Source: Streptomyces sp. SAJ15
Lineage (GTDB): Bacteria; Actinomycetota; Actinomycetes; Streptomycetales; Streptomycetaceae
Assembly (NCBI RefSeq): GCF_007595705.1
Contig: NZ_NISY01000006.1
Location: 372,001 to 436,000 of the forward strand
Direction of reading: 5' to 3'
DNA length: 64,000 bases
Numbering within the stretch: position 1 is the first letter of the stretch; each line of letters starts with the position of its first letter. Shown here piece by piece: positions 56,595 through 64,000 of the stretch. A program made the translations under genes and the position numbers. The notes beneath the pieces were generated by a model. It was not told where the DNA came from, ran no database searches, and saw only the letters and a program-made list of their open reading frames with translations.

Positions 56595-56630
56595 CTGTCT
56601 GTCGTCAAACGATCGTTTGACGACAGACAG
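56595..56630. repeat. Perfect 36-bp palindrome upstream of the LOG-like pseudogene
   Basis: CTGTCTGTCGTCAAACGA is followed immediately by its exact complement with no spacer. TCAAACGATCGTTTGA is the AT-richer centre. It ends 14 bases before the ATG of the LOG remnant, a position suited to a repressor operator rather than a terminator. Confidence 0.85.
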
Positions 56631-56643
56631 TATCTCGGCCTCC

Positions 56644-57105
56644 ATGGCCGCCCATCGGGATTGGTACACCCTGCGCCACGGCGGCTATAACGGGCTGATG
56701 AAGGCCGTGGCGCGCGGCGCCGCACGCCACGAGGTACCAGTCACCGCGGTCACGCTGGCCGACCGGTCCGACTGGGGAGCGCTCAACCCCACGTCACCAC
56801 CACGGTGTACGCCCCGACCATGGGGGCGCGGCTGCACGCCTACCTCGACGACGCGAACCTGGTCGTGGCGATGGGCGGAGGGGTCGGCACGCTGCACGAA
56901 CTCACCGCCGCCCTGTACTACGCCACCACGATCCGCCCGCTGCCCGTGCGGCTGCTCGGCCCACCGCGTGCCGCCTCAGCGCGTTCCTGCGGGCGCAGGG
57001 CTGGCTGACCCAGAGCCCCGCTCGGCCGCTGGGCTTCCTGCGGGAACTCCCCGACGCCGAAGAGCTCGCCGCTGATCTCAGAAGCCGTATCCCAACCGAA
57101 CGTGA
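56644..57105 (+). pseudogene. LOG/TIGR00730 family nucleotide hydrolase, frameshifted
   Basis: MAAHRDWYTLRHGGYNGLMK, then after a shift near 56790 YAPTMGARLHAYLDDANLVV, and AMGGGVGTLHELTAALYYAT, the GGxGTxxE phosphoribohydrolase motif. Near 56965 it shifts again to LSAFLRAQGWLTQSPARPLG and DAEELAADLRSRIP. Active members release cytokinin-type or other nucleobases from nucleotides. The two shifts make this copy inactive unless they are sequence errors. Confidence 0.72.
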
Positions 57106-57480
57106 TCCATTGATTTCTGCTGGTCAGGCATGGTGTAGCTCGGGCTCTCAAGGACTCCCGCGCTGCCGAGACCGAGTACCGACAGCGAGCGGAGCAGATG
57201 GCCCTCGCGGCAGACGTCCTCATCCTCCGGCAACTCGACAGCCAGGACCAACCTGCCCCAGAGGTTGGCGCTCGCGTGACGGGAGGTCAGTGAGGTGGCG
57301 GTCTCGTGGGCCAGGCGCATGCCGGTGTGGTGGATGCGCTGTGCCTGGGGGTGCCGGCGGGCGTCGAAGCACATCCAGCCGACCTGCTCGCTCAGCTCGA
57401 TGTAGGCGGTCTGGAGCCGGTCGGTGAGGGGCCCTTGGCCGCGGGCCGGCGCCACGACCCGGGAGGCGCTCTGCCGAATA
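57078..57480 (-). pseudogene. Fragment of a TPR-type transcriptional regulator
   Basis: Minus strand: LTDRLQTAYIELSEQVGWMC, FDARRHPQAQRIHHTGMRLA and a partly shifted tail. This repeat pattern belongs to the C-terminal TPR half of Streptomyces XRE-type regulators. The HTH half is absent. A longer frame starting near 57560 is not supported. Confidence 0.5.
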
Positions 57481-57556
57481 CCGATGCCCCAGGTCGCCGC
57501 TGGCGCTGTACGACGATGTTCGCGTCCTCCACCACGACCCGCGCCATGGGAAACGC

Positions 57557-60196
57557 TCACCCCGTGGGCGCTGGCGTGGCTTGCGACGCGGGAGTGGTGT
57601 CGATGACCAAGTGCCCGTCCTTGGCGTCGGCGGTGATGGTGGAACCGTCGGGGATGTCACCGGCCAGCAGGGCGCGTCCGATGCGGGTCTCGACGTCGCG
57701 CTGGATGAACCGGCGCAGCGGCCGGGCTCCGTACACCGGGTCGAAACCCTCGGCCGCGATGTGACGGCGGGCGGCTTCGGTCAGGCGCAGTTCGAGGCGG
57801 CGGTCGGCGAGCCGGTGGCGCAGGTCTTCGGTCAGCAGGTCGACGACCCGTTCGATCTCCGGGAGCGTCAGTGGCTTGAAGAGGACCACGTCATCGACAC
57901 GGTTGAGGAACTCGGGCCGGAAGTGGGCGCGCAGTTCCGCCATGACCGCGGCGCGCGCCTCCTCCTTGATCTCGCCGTCGGGTGTCACCCCTTCGAGCAG
58001 GTACTGCGATCCGATGTTGCTGGTCATCACCACCACGGTGTTGCGGAAGTCGACGGTGTGGCCCTGCGCGTCGGTCAGGCGCCCGTCGTCCAGTAGCTGG
58101 AGCAGGGTGTTGAAGACATCGGCGTGGGCCTTCTCCACCTCGTCCAGCAGCACCACGGAGTACGGCTTGCGGCGCACGGCCTCGGTGAGCTGGCCGCCTT
58201 CCTCGTAGCCGACGTAGCCGGGCGGGGCGCCCATCAGGCGGCTGACCGTGTGGCGTTCCTGGTACTCGCTCATGTCGAGACGGACCATGTTGTCCTCGGT
58301 GTCGAACAGCGCGGCGGCCAGGGTGCGGGCCAGCTCGGTCTTGCCGACGCCGGTGGGGCCGAGGAACAGGAACGAACCGATGGGCCGGCGCGGGTCCTTG
58401 ACCCCCGAGCGGGCGCGGATGACGGCGTCCGCGACCAGCTGGACGGCCTCGTCCTGGCCGATGACCCGCTCGTGGAGGATCTCGTCCAACCGCAGCAGCT
58501 TCTGCCGTTCCCCCTCCAGAAGGCGGCTGACCGGGATGCCCGTCCAGCGGGCGACGATGGAGGCGATCTCGTCCTCGGTCACCACCTCGCGCAGCAGCCG
58601 GCGGCCGCCTTGCTTGGTGGCGAGCTGCTCCTCTTCCGCCTGGAGCCGCCGCTCGAGGTCGGGGAGCCGGCCGTGGCGCAGTTCGGCCGCGCGGCTCAGA
58701 TCGTAGGACCGCTCTGCTTCATCGGCCTCGTACCGTGCGTGTTCGAGCTCCTCGCGCAGCGTCTGGACCTTGCGCAGGGCCTGGCGTTCGGCCTCCCACT
58801 GGGCGCGCAGGGCGTCGGCCTCGGCCCGGGCGTCGGCGAGTTCCTTGCGCAGCTCGGAGAGGCGGTCCCGGCTGGCGGGGTCGTCCTCCTTGGCCAGGGC
58901 CGCGTCCTCGATCTCCAGGCGGCGTACCCGGCGGGTGAGTTCGTCGAGCTCGGCAGGCATCGAGTCGATCTCCGTACGGAGCATGGCGCACGCCTCGTCG
59001 ACCAGGTCGATGGCCTTGTCCGGTAGGAACCGGTCGGAGATGTAGCGGTGGGACAGGGTGACCGCGGCCACCAGGGCGCCATCCTGGATCTTCACGCCGT
59101 GGAAGACCTCCAGGCGCTCGCGCAGGCCGCGGAGGATGGAGACGGCGTCCTCCTCGCTCGGTTCGTCGATCATCACCGGCTGGAAGCGGCGTTCGAGGGC
59201 GGCGTCCTTCTCTACGTGCTTGCGGTACTCGTCCAGGGTGGTGGCGCCGATCATGTGCAGCTCACCGCGTGCGAGGAGCGGCTTGAGCATGTTCCCGGCG
59301 TCCATGGCGCCCTCGGCCGCCCCGGCGCCGACGACGGTGTGCAACTCGTCTACGAACAGCAGGATGCGTCCCTCGGCCGCGGTGACCTCGTGGAGGACGG
59401 CCTTGAGTCGCTCCTCGAACTCGCCGCGGTACTTCGCGCCCGCGACCAGCGAGCCCATGTCGAGGGCGAAGACGGTCTTGTCGCGCAGCCCCTCCGGCAC
59501 GTCGCCGTGCGCGATGCGCTGCGCGAGCCCTTCGGCGATGGCGGTCTTGCCGACGCCGGGGTCGCCGATCAGTACGGGGTTGTTCTTGGTCTTGCGGGAC
59601 AGGATCTGCACGACTCTGCGGATCTCGGTGTCTCGGCCGATGACCGGGTCGAGCTTTCCGGTGCGGGCCTCCGCGACCAGGTCGCGCCCGTACTTCTCCA
59701 GCGCCTCGTACGTGACCTCCGGCATTGCGGAGGTCACCCGCTGGTTGCCGCGCACCGAGGTGAGCGCGTCCAGGAACGTCTCGCGGCTGATGCCCTGTTC
59801 GTGCAGGATCCGCCCCGCCTGGCTGCCGGAGCCTTCCTCCAGCAGCGCCAACAGCAGGTGCTCGACGGAGACGTACTCGTCCTTGAGCCGCTTCGCCTCC
59901 TGCTCGGCGGCGTCCAGCAGCCGGGCCAGTCGCTGGGTGACGTACACCTGGCCGGGACCGGCCCCGGGGCCCGAGACGCTCGGGCGGCGGCCGAGGTCGG
60001 CCTCCACGGCGGCGCGCGCCCGCTCCGGGTCGGCGCCGGCGGCGGTGAGCAGGCGGGGAATCAGGCCCTCGCTCTGGTCGAGGAGGGCGAGCAGCAGGTG
60101 CTCCCCGTCGACCTCGACGTGGCCGAAGCGCAGCGCCTTGGTCTGGGCGTCCTGTAGCGCCTCCTGGGACTTCTGCGTGAGCCGGTTCATGTCCAC
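57557..60196 (-). CDS. clpB: ATP-dependent disaggregase ClpB
   Basis: 879 residues, full length. Two Clp N repeats ([33 protein letters not shown]), first AAA domain ([13 protein letters not shown] near 213, [11 protein letters not shown]), a coiled-coil middle domain (about 400-540, Glu/Arg-rich) and second AAA domain ([13 protein letters not shown] near 617, LLDEVEKAH). It rescues aggregated proteins with DnaK. GTG 60196 follows GGAGGTGA; ATG 60190 is an alternative. Last gene of the chaperone operon, 6 bases after cbpM. Confidence 0.97.
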   Translation of the reverse strand: MDMNRLTQKSQEALQDAQTKALRFGHVEVDGEHLLLALLDQSEGLIPRLLTAAGADPERARAAVEADLGRRPSVSGPGAGPGQVYVTQRLARLLDAAEQEAKRLKDEYVSVEHLLLALLEEGSGSQAGRILHEQGISRETFLDALTSVRGNQRVTSAMPEVTYEALEKYGRDLVAEARTGKLDPVIGRDTEIRRVVQILSRKTKNNPVLIGDPGVGKTAIAEGLAQRIAHGDVPEGLRDKTVFALDMGSLVAGAKYRGEFEERLKAVLHEVTAAEGRILLFVDELHTVVGAGAAEGAMDAGNMLKPLLARGELHMIGATTLDEYRKHVEKDAALERRFQPVMIDEPSEEDAVSILRGLRERLEVFHGVKIQDGALVAAVTLSHRYISDRFLPDKAIDLVDEACAMLRTEIDSMPAELDELTRRVRRLEIEDAALAKEDDPASRDRLSELRKELADARAEADALRAQWEAERQALRKVQTLREELEHARYEADEAERSYDLSRAAELRHGRLPDLERRLQAEEEQLATKQGGRRLLREVVTEDEIASIVARWTGIPVSRLLEGERQKLLRLDEILHERVIGQDEAVQLVADAVIRARSGVKDPRRPIGSFLFLGPTGVGKTELARTLAAALFDTEDNMVRLDMSEYQERHTVSRLMGAPPGYVGYEEGGQLTEAVRRKPYSVVLLDEVEKAHADVFNTLLQLLDDGRLTDAQGHTVDFRNTVVVMTSNIGSQYLLEGVTPDGEIKEEARAAVMAELRAHFRPEFLNRVDDVVLFKPLTLPEIERVVDLLTEDLRHRLADRRLELRLTEAARRHIAAEGFDPVYGARPLRRFIQRDVETRIGRALLAGDIPDGSTITADAKDGHLVIDTTPASQATPAPTG

Positions 60197-60202
60197 GGGG
60201 GT

Positions 60203-60544
60203 TCACCTCCTACGCACGCGGCCGATGGTGGTATGCCGCCCGGCCAGGGCGGCTTCGAGTTCCTCGATACGGTCCAGCAGGTCGAGTACGACCCCGAGGG
60301 CGGCGTAGTTCAGGCCCAGGCCCGTTCGCAGCCGATGGATGCGGGCCACCCTCATCAACTGCGCCGTGCCGAACCACAGCCGGCCGTCGGGGCCGGTGTC
60401 GGGGTCGAGGAGACCCAGCGTGACGTAGCGGCGTACCAGCTCCGGGTGCAGGCCGGTGGCAGCGGCGAACTCCTCGATCGTGACGCCGGCACGGTAGGTG
60501 GCGACCACGCGGGCGAGTGGGTAGCGGCTCCGATTCTGCGCCAC
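60203..60544 (-). CDS. cbpM: CbpM-like MerR-type chaperone modulator
   Basis: 113 residues. [20 protein letters not shown] and [20 protein letters not shown] form a MerR-like helix-turn-helix, and the C-terminal helix [20 protein letters not shown] is typical of CbpM, which binds and restrains CbpA. HspR, the usual regulator at this position, is similar, but its DNA-contact N-terminus and charged tail are not seen. GTG start, 6 bases after the DnaJ-type gene. Confidence 0.75.
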   Translation of the reverse strand: MAQNRSRYPLARVVATYRAGVTIEEFAAATGLHPELVRRYVTLGLLDPDTGPDGRLWFGTAQLMRVARIHRLRTGLGLNYAALGVVLDLLDRIEELEAALAGRHTTIGRVRRR

Positions 60545-60550
60545 GTGTGC

Positions 60551-61543
60551 TCATCCCCTTCCGCTGCGGTTGCGGGGGTCGAATCCGGACTCCTTGGCGA
60601 GACGCTGGAACAGGTCCCGTTCCGTCGGCGTCGGCTCGGCCGGAACGACGATCTTCACCTCTGCGTAGAGGTCGCCTGGCTGGCCGCTCCGGCTAGGCAT
60701 GCCGCGTCCGCGCAGCCGAAGTTTGCGCCCGCTGGACGAGCCCGGCGGCAGGTCCACCCTGGCGGTGCCGCCCGGGGTGTCCACGGGGACGGACGCGCCC
60801 AACGCGGCCTCCCACGGTGTGACCGGCAGATCGACGGTGATGTCGCGGCCGTCGACGCGGTATCGGGGGTGGGGTGCCAGTCGCACGATCAGGTAAAGAT
60901 CGCCGGAGGGGCCGCCGCCGCTGCCCGTTCCGCCCTGTCCGGCGAGGCGGATGCGCTGGCCGTCGGTGACGCCGGGCGGGATGTTCACCTCGTAACCGCG
61001 CGGGCCGGCCGAGGTGTCGAGCGTGATGCGCCGGCGGCCTCCGGCGTACGCGTCCTCCACGCTGAGAGTGATCTCTGCCTCTTGGTCGGCGCCCGGCATC
61101 CGGCCGAAGCCGCCACGACCCGCACCGCCGCCGAAGAGGCCGCCGAAGAGGTCCTCGAAGCCCACACCCCCGGCGCCACCGAAGCCTCCGAAGTCTCCGA
61201 AGTCTCCGAAATGGCCTCCGCCGAAGCCGGGGCCGCCGCCGGTGTTCACGTACACCCGTCGGCCGCCGCCCGTCCCGAAGGGGCCGCCGGCTCCGGCCGT
61301 CGGCTCCTCGCGGGCCTGGCGCCAGGCCGGTCCGAAGCGGTCGTAGCGGGCGCGGCTGTCCGGGTCGGAGAGGGCCTCGTACGCCTCGCTGATCTCCTTG
61401 AACCGCTCCTCGGCTCCGGGATCCTTGTTGAGGTCGGGGTGCCAGCGGCGGGCGAGGTTGCGGTAGGCGCGCTGGATCTCCTCGGCGCTCGCGTTGCGGG
61501 CGACACCGAGCACGTCGTAGTAGTCACGGGTGGAGTTCGCCAT
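60551..61543 (-). CDS. cbpA: DnaJ-class co-chaperone without zinc finger (CbpA type)
   Basis: 330 residues. The J domain [20 protein letters not shown] with HPDLNKDP (HPD motif) is at 5-70. A long Gly/Phe region covers 85-150 ([15 protein letters not shown]). Two DnaJ C-terminal beta domains follow directly; the four CxxCxGxG repeats of true DnaJ are absent, so it is a CbpA-class protein. It stimulates DnaK ATPase. ATG at 61543, 45 bases after grpE. Confidence 0.93.
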   Translation of the reverse strand: MANSTRDYYDVLGVARNASAEEIQRAYRNLARRWHPDLNKDPGAEERFKEISEAYEALSDPDSRARYDRFGPAWRQAREEPTAGAGGPFGTGGGRRVYVNTGGGPGFGGGHFGDFGDFGGFGGAGGVGFEDLFGGLFGGGAGRGGFGRMPGADQEAEITLSVEDAYAGGRRRITLDTSAGPRGYEVNIPPGVTDGQRIRLAGQGGTGSGGGPSGDLYLIVRLAPHPRYRVDGRDITVDLPVTPWEAALGASVPVDTPGGTARVDLPPGSSSGRKLRLRGRGMPSRSGQPGDLYAEVKIVVPAEPTPTERDLFQRLAKESGFDPRNRSGRG

Positions 61544-61588
61544 CGACTACGTCACCGATCCCTGTCCTCGTGCTTCCCGTCCCGCCGC

Positions 61589-62230
61589 TCACTCCTCCGG
61601 TTTGGCCGCCACCGACACCACCGCCGGGCGCAGCAGGCCCCGTTCACTGCCGTAGCCGGCGCGCAGCACCTGAACGACGCTGCCCGGCGCGGCACCCGGC
61701 TCCTCGCGGACCTGCGCGGCCTCATGGACGGCGGGGTCGAAGGGCTCGCCGACACCGGCGATCCGCCGGTAGCCGAGCAGTGCCAGGAGCGCGTGCGCCT
61801 GCTGGCACACCGCCTCCACCCCCGGGATGACCGCCTTCGGATCGGCGGCGGCGTGCTGCAGGGCAAGCTCCAAGTGGTCCACGACCGGCAGCCACGCTGC
61901 GGTCACCCGGTCCTGCTCGGCACGGCGTACCTCGTCCATCTGCCGCTCGTAGCGTTTGCGGAGGTTCTCCGTCTCCGCCACCGCCCGCTGCCAGCGGTCT
62001 CGCAGGTCTTCCACGTCCAGCTCGGGGAGTACGGGGGCCCCACGCTTGCCGGCCGGGCCGTCCGTGCCGGCCTCGCGGTCGCTGTCAGCGGCCACTCCGC
62101 CCTCCGAGGCTTCGGCGGTCTCGGCGGGGGGTGCGGCCGCTCCGGCCGCCGCTGCCTCCACGGTGCCGCGGTCGGCCGCTACCTCCTCTGCCCAGTCTTC
62201 CGCAGGGCGCTCTGGCCTTTCGTGGCTCAT
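61589..62230 (-). CDS. grpE: Nucleotide exchange factor GrpE
   Basis: 213 residues. An acidic, low-complexity N-terminus (1-65) leads into the long helix [20 protein letters not shown], then [20 protein letters not shown], and the C-terminal beta domain [33 protein letters not shown]. It releases ADP from DnaK. ATG 62230 is preferred over an in-frame GTG at 62236 because GGTGAGG lies upstream. 60 bases after dnaK. Confidence 0.93.
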   Translation of the reverse strand: MSHERPERPAEDWAEEVAADRGTVEAAAAGAAAPPAETAEASEGGVAADSDREAGTDGPAGKRGAPVLPELDVEDLRDRWQRAVAETENLRKRYERQMDEVRRAEQDRVTAAWLPVVDHLELALQHAAADPKAVIPGVEAVCQQAHALLALLGYRRIAGVGEPFDPAVHEAAQVREEPGAAPGSVVQVLRAGYGSERGLLRPAVVSVAAKPEE

Positions 62231-62290
62231 GGTCACCTCACCCGTCCACTCGTCTCCGACCGCGTCGTCTGTTTCCGGATGCGCCGTGTG

Positions 62291-64000
62291 TCAGTCGGGC
62301 CGGAACTCCGCGTCGATCACGTCGTCCCCGCCGCCGGGGCCCGCCGGTCCCCCACCGGGTCCGCCCTGGGGCCCCGGCTCGGCAGCACCACCACCAGCGG
62401 CACCGGCACCACCAGGACCGCCCGCGCCGGCGGTCGCCAGTGCGTGCAGGACCTGCTGGAGATCTCCGGTCAGGGACCGCACTCGGTCCAGCGGAGCCTC
62501 TTCCTTGACGGCCTGCCGCGCATCGGCGACCAGCGTCTCGGCGCGCGCCTTCTCGTGTACGGCGACGGCGTCGCCCAGCTCCCCGAGCCGCCGCTCCACC
62601 TGGTACGCGACGCTGTCGAGCTCGTTGCGGGCCTCGACCTGCTCGCGGATACGGGTGTCCTCGGCACGGTTGCGCTCGGCGTCCTGGACCATCCGCTGGA
62701 CCTCGGACTCGTCCAGGGTGCCGCTGCCGGAGACGGTGATGCTCTGCTCGGCGCCGGTGTCCTTGTCCTTGGCGGAGACGTTCAGGATTCCGTTGGCGTC
62801 GATGTCGAACGTCACCTCGATCTGCGGCACGCCCCGGGGCGCGGGACGGATGTCGTCCAGCCGTACCCGGCCGAGGACGCGGTTGTCGGCGGCCCGCTCG
62901 CGTTCGCCCTGCAGGACGACGACGTCGACGGCGGGCTGGTTGTCGTCGGCGGTGGTGAACACCTCGCTGCGCCGGGTCGGAATGGTCGTGTTGCGCTCGA
63001 TCAGCTTGGTCATCAGCCCGCCGAGCGTCTCCACACCCAGAGACAGCGGGGTGACGTCGAGCAGCAGGACGTCCTTGACCTCGCCCTGGAGCACCGCCGC
63101 CTGGACGGCCGCGCCGAGGGCGACGACCTCGTCCGGGTTGACCGACATGTTGGGGTCCTTGCCGCCGGTCAGCCGGCGCACCAGCGTCTGCACCGCCGGG
63201 ATGCGAGTGGAACCGCCGACCAGGATGACCTCGTCCAGGTCGTCGGCGGTGACCTTGCCGTCCGCCATCGCCTGCTGGACGGGGCCCATGCACCGCTCGA
63301 CCAGGTCGGCGGTGATCTGCTCGAAGGTCGCCCGCGTCACGGTCGTGGTCAGGTGCTTGGGGCCGGAGGCGTCCGCGGTGACGAAGGGCAGGCTGATCTG
63401 AGTCTGGGCCGCGCTGGACAGCTCCACCTTCGCCTTCTCCGCCGCCTCGTAGAGGCGCTGAAGGGCCTGCGGGTCGCGTCGCAGGTCGATTCCGTTCTGG
63501 CGCTGGAAGTCCTCGGCCAGGTGGTCCACCAGGCGGCGGTCGAAGTCGTCGCCGCCCAGGTGGGTGTCACCGGCGGTGGAGCGGACCTCCACCACGCCGT
63601 CGCCGACGTCGAGGATGCTGACGTCGAAGGTGCCGCCCCCGAGGTCGAAGACGAGCACGGTCTCGTGCTTCTTCTTGTCCAGCCCGTACGCCAGCGCCGC
63701 CGCAGTCGGCTCGTTGACGATCCGCAGCACCTCCAGACCGGCGATGCGGCCGGCGTCCTTCGTCGCCTGGCGCTGGGCATCGTTGAAGTACGCCGGAACG
63801 GTGATCACCGCCTGGGTGATCTTCTCCCCGAGCTGCTTGGCCGCATCATCGACGAGCTTGCGGAGCACGGCGGCGGAGATCTCCTCGGGGGCGTACGACT
63901 TGCCCCGTACCGAGAACCGCGCCGCGTCGTCCGGGCCCGCGACCACCTCGTAGGAGACCTGCTCGGCCTCCGTGGTGATCTCGTTGAAGCGCCGACCGAC
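62291..64000 (-). CDS. dnaK: Hsp70 chaperone DnaK (N-terminus outside window)
   Basis: The frame is open to the right edge, where it reads [20 protein letters not shown], roughly residue 60 of DnaK. Visible blocks: [42 protein letters not shown] (phosphate 2), [16 protein letters not shown] (adenosine), linker [11 protein letters not shown], and the substrate-binding domain. The C-terminal tail is Gly/Pro-rich with DDVIDAEF. First gene seen of dnaK-grpE-cbpA-cbpM-clpB; promoter and any HAIR element lie beyond the window. Confidence 0.97.
   Translation of the reverse strand, partial: VGRRFNEITTEAEQVSYEVVAGPDDAARFSVRGKSYAPEEISAAVLRKLVDDAAKQLGEKITQAVITVPAYFNDAQRQATKDAGRIAGLEVLRIVNEPTAAALAYGLDKKKHETVLVFDLGGGTFDVSILDVGDGVVEVRSTAGDTHLGGDDFDRRLVDHLAEDFQRQNGIDLRRDPQALQRLYEAAEKAKVELSSAAQTQISLPFVTADASGPKHLTTTVTRATFEQITADLVERCMGPVQQAMADGKVTADDLDEVILVGGSTRIPAVQTLVRRLTGGKDPNMSVNPDEVVALGAAVQAAVLQGEVKDVLLLDVTPLSLGVETLGGLMTKLIERNTTIPTRRSEVFTTADDNQPAVDVVVLQGERERAADNRVLGRVRLDDIRPAPRGVPQIEVTFDIDANGILNVSAKDKDTGAEQSITVSGSGTLDESEVQRMVQDAERNRAEDTRIREQVEARNELDSVAYQVERRLGELGDAVAVHEKARAETLVADARQAVKEEAPLDRVRSLTGDLQQVLHALATAGAGGPGGAGAAGGGAAEPGPQGGPGGGPAGPGGGDDVIDAEFRPD

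Noticed and set aside
60203-60544. HspR heat-shock repressor
   Set aside because: The MerR-like HTH is shared, but context with a zinc-finger-free J protein and the C-terminal helix fit CbpM better. Not excluded.
61130-61250. Tandem repeats in the J-protein gene
   Set aside because: GAAGTCTCCGAA-like repeats encode the expected Gly/Phe-rich linker and are not a separate element.
1-64000. CRISPR array, rRNA or tRNA genes
   Set aside because: No regularly spaced repeats or rRNA signatures were seen. tRNAs were looked for only by eye, so a missed one is possible.

Overview
The window is high-GC actinobacterial DNA, almost certainly Streptomyces. It carries a type I modular polyketide synthase, GTG starts, GGAGG-type ribosome sites, leaderless promoters, CGNR/AraC/VOC regulators and many IS701, IS5, IS630 and Tn3 relics. 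The density of broken genes between about 30 and 57 kb suggests a chromosome arm or other accessory region rather than the conserved core; that placement is inference.

Layout. (1) 1-14.1 kb: the 3' end of a polyketide gene cluster. A giant PKS runs in from the left edge with a KR-ACP tail of one module, a complete malonyl KS-AT-DH-KR-ACP module and a final methylmalonyl KS-AT-DH-KR-ACP-TE module. It is followed by a SAM methyltransferase and a strong terminator. (2) 14.3-15.7 kb: an apparently intact IS701-family element. (3) 15.9-17.1 kb: a GNAT acetyltransferase translationally coupled to a second, divergent translation initiation factor IF-1. (4) 18.2-24.7 kb, minus strand: a compact five-gene cassette that I cannot match to a described system. 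In transcription order it encodes a 754-residue amphipathic protein, an HExxH metallopeptidase, a 152-residue helical protein, a 438-residue protein and an amidase_2/PGRP-like protein. (5) 25.5-29.4 kb, plus strand: a small six-cysteine peptide, a MauE-like membrane protein, a MauD/TlpA-like thioredoxin, an ABC exporter and an S26 signal peptidase. This looks like a machine that exports, oxidises and trims a disulfide-rich peptide. An AraC regulator follows.

(6) 30.5-46 kb: mixed accessory genes (SDRs, CGNR zinc finger regulator, ArsR-MFS pair, LysR, Mrr-like nuclease, two-component system with an FtsX permease, an MJ1316-EEP RNA-repair-like fusion, an alpha/beta hydrolase) interleaved with pseudogenes. 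(7) 46.6-57.1 kb: a dienelactone-hydrolase-like gene; two VOC/glyoxalase genes and an AraC regulator sharing a 15-bp promoter motif; an Asp/Glu racemase flanked by 166-bp direct repeats from an IS630 relic; a MarR-membrane protein-NmrA group with repeated operator-like boxes; a second DLH-like gene; a broken LOG-family gene preceded by a perfect 36-bp palindrome. (8) 57.6-64 kb, minus strand: a chaperone operon dnaK-grpE-cbpA-cbpM-clpB, with dnaK cut by the window edge.

The two stretches most likely to hold undescribed biology are the five-gene cassette at 18.2-24.7 kb and the cysteine-rich peptide locus at 25.5-29.4 kb. I saw no rRNA, tRNA or CRISPR array by reading; a dedicated tRNA search was not possible.
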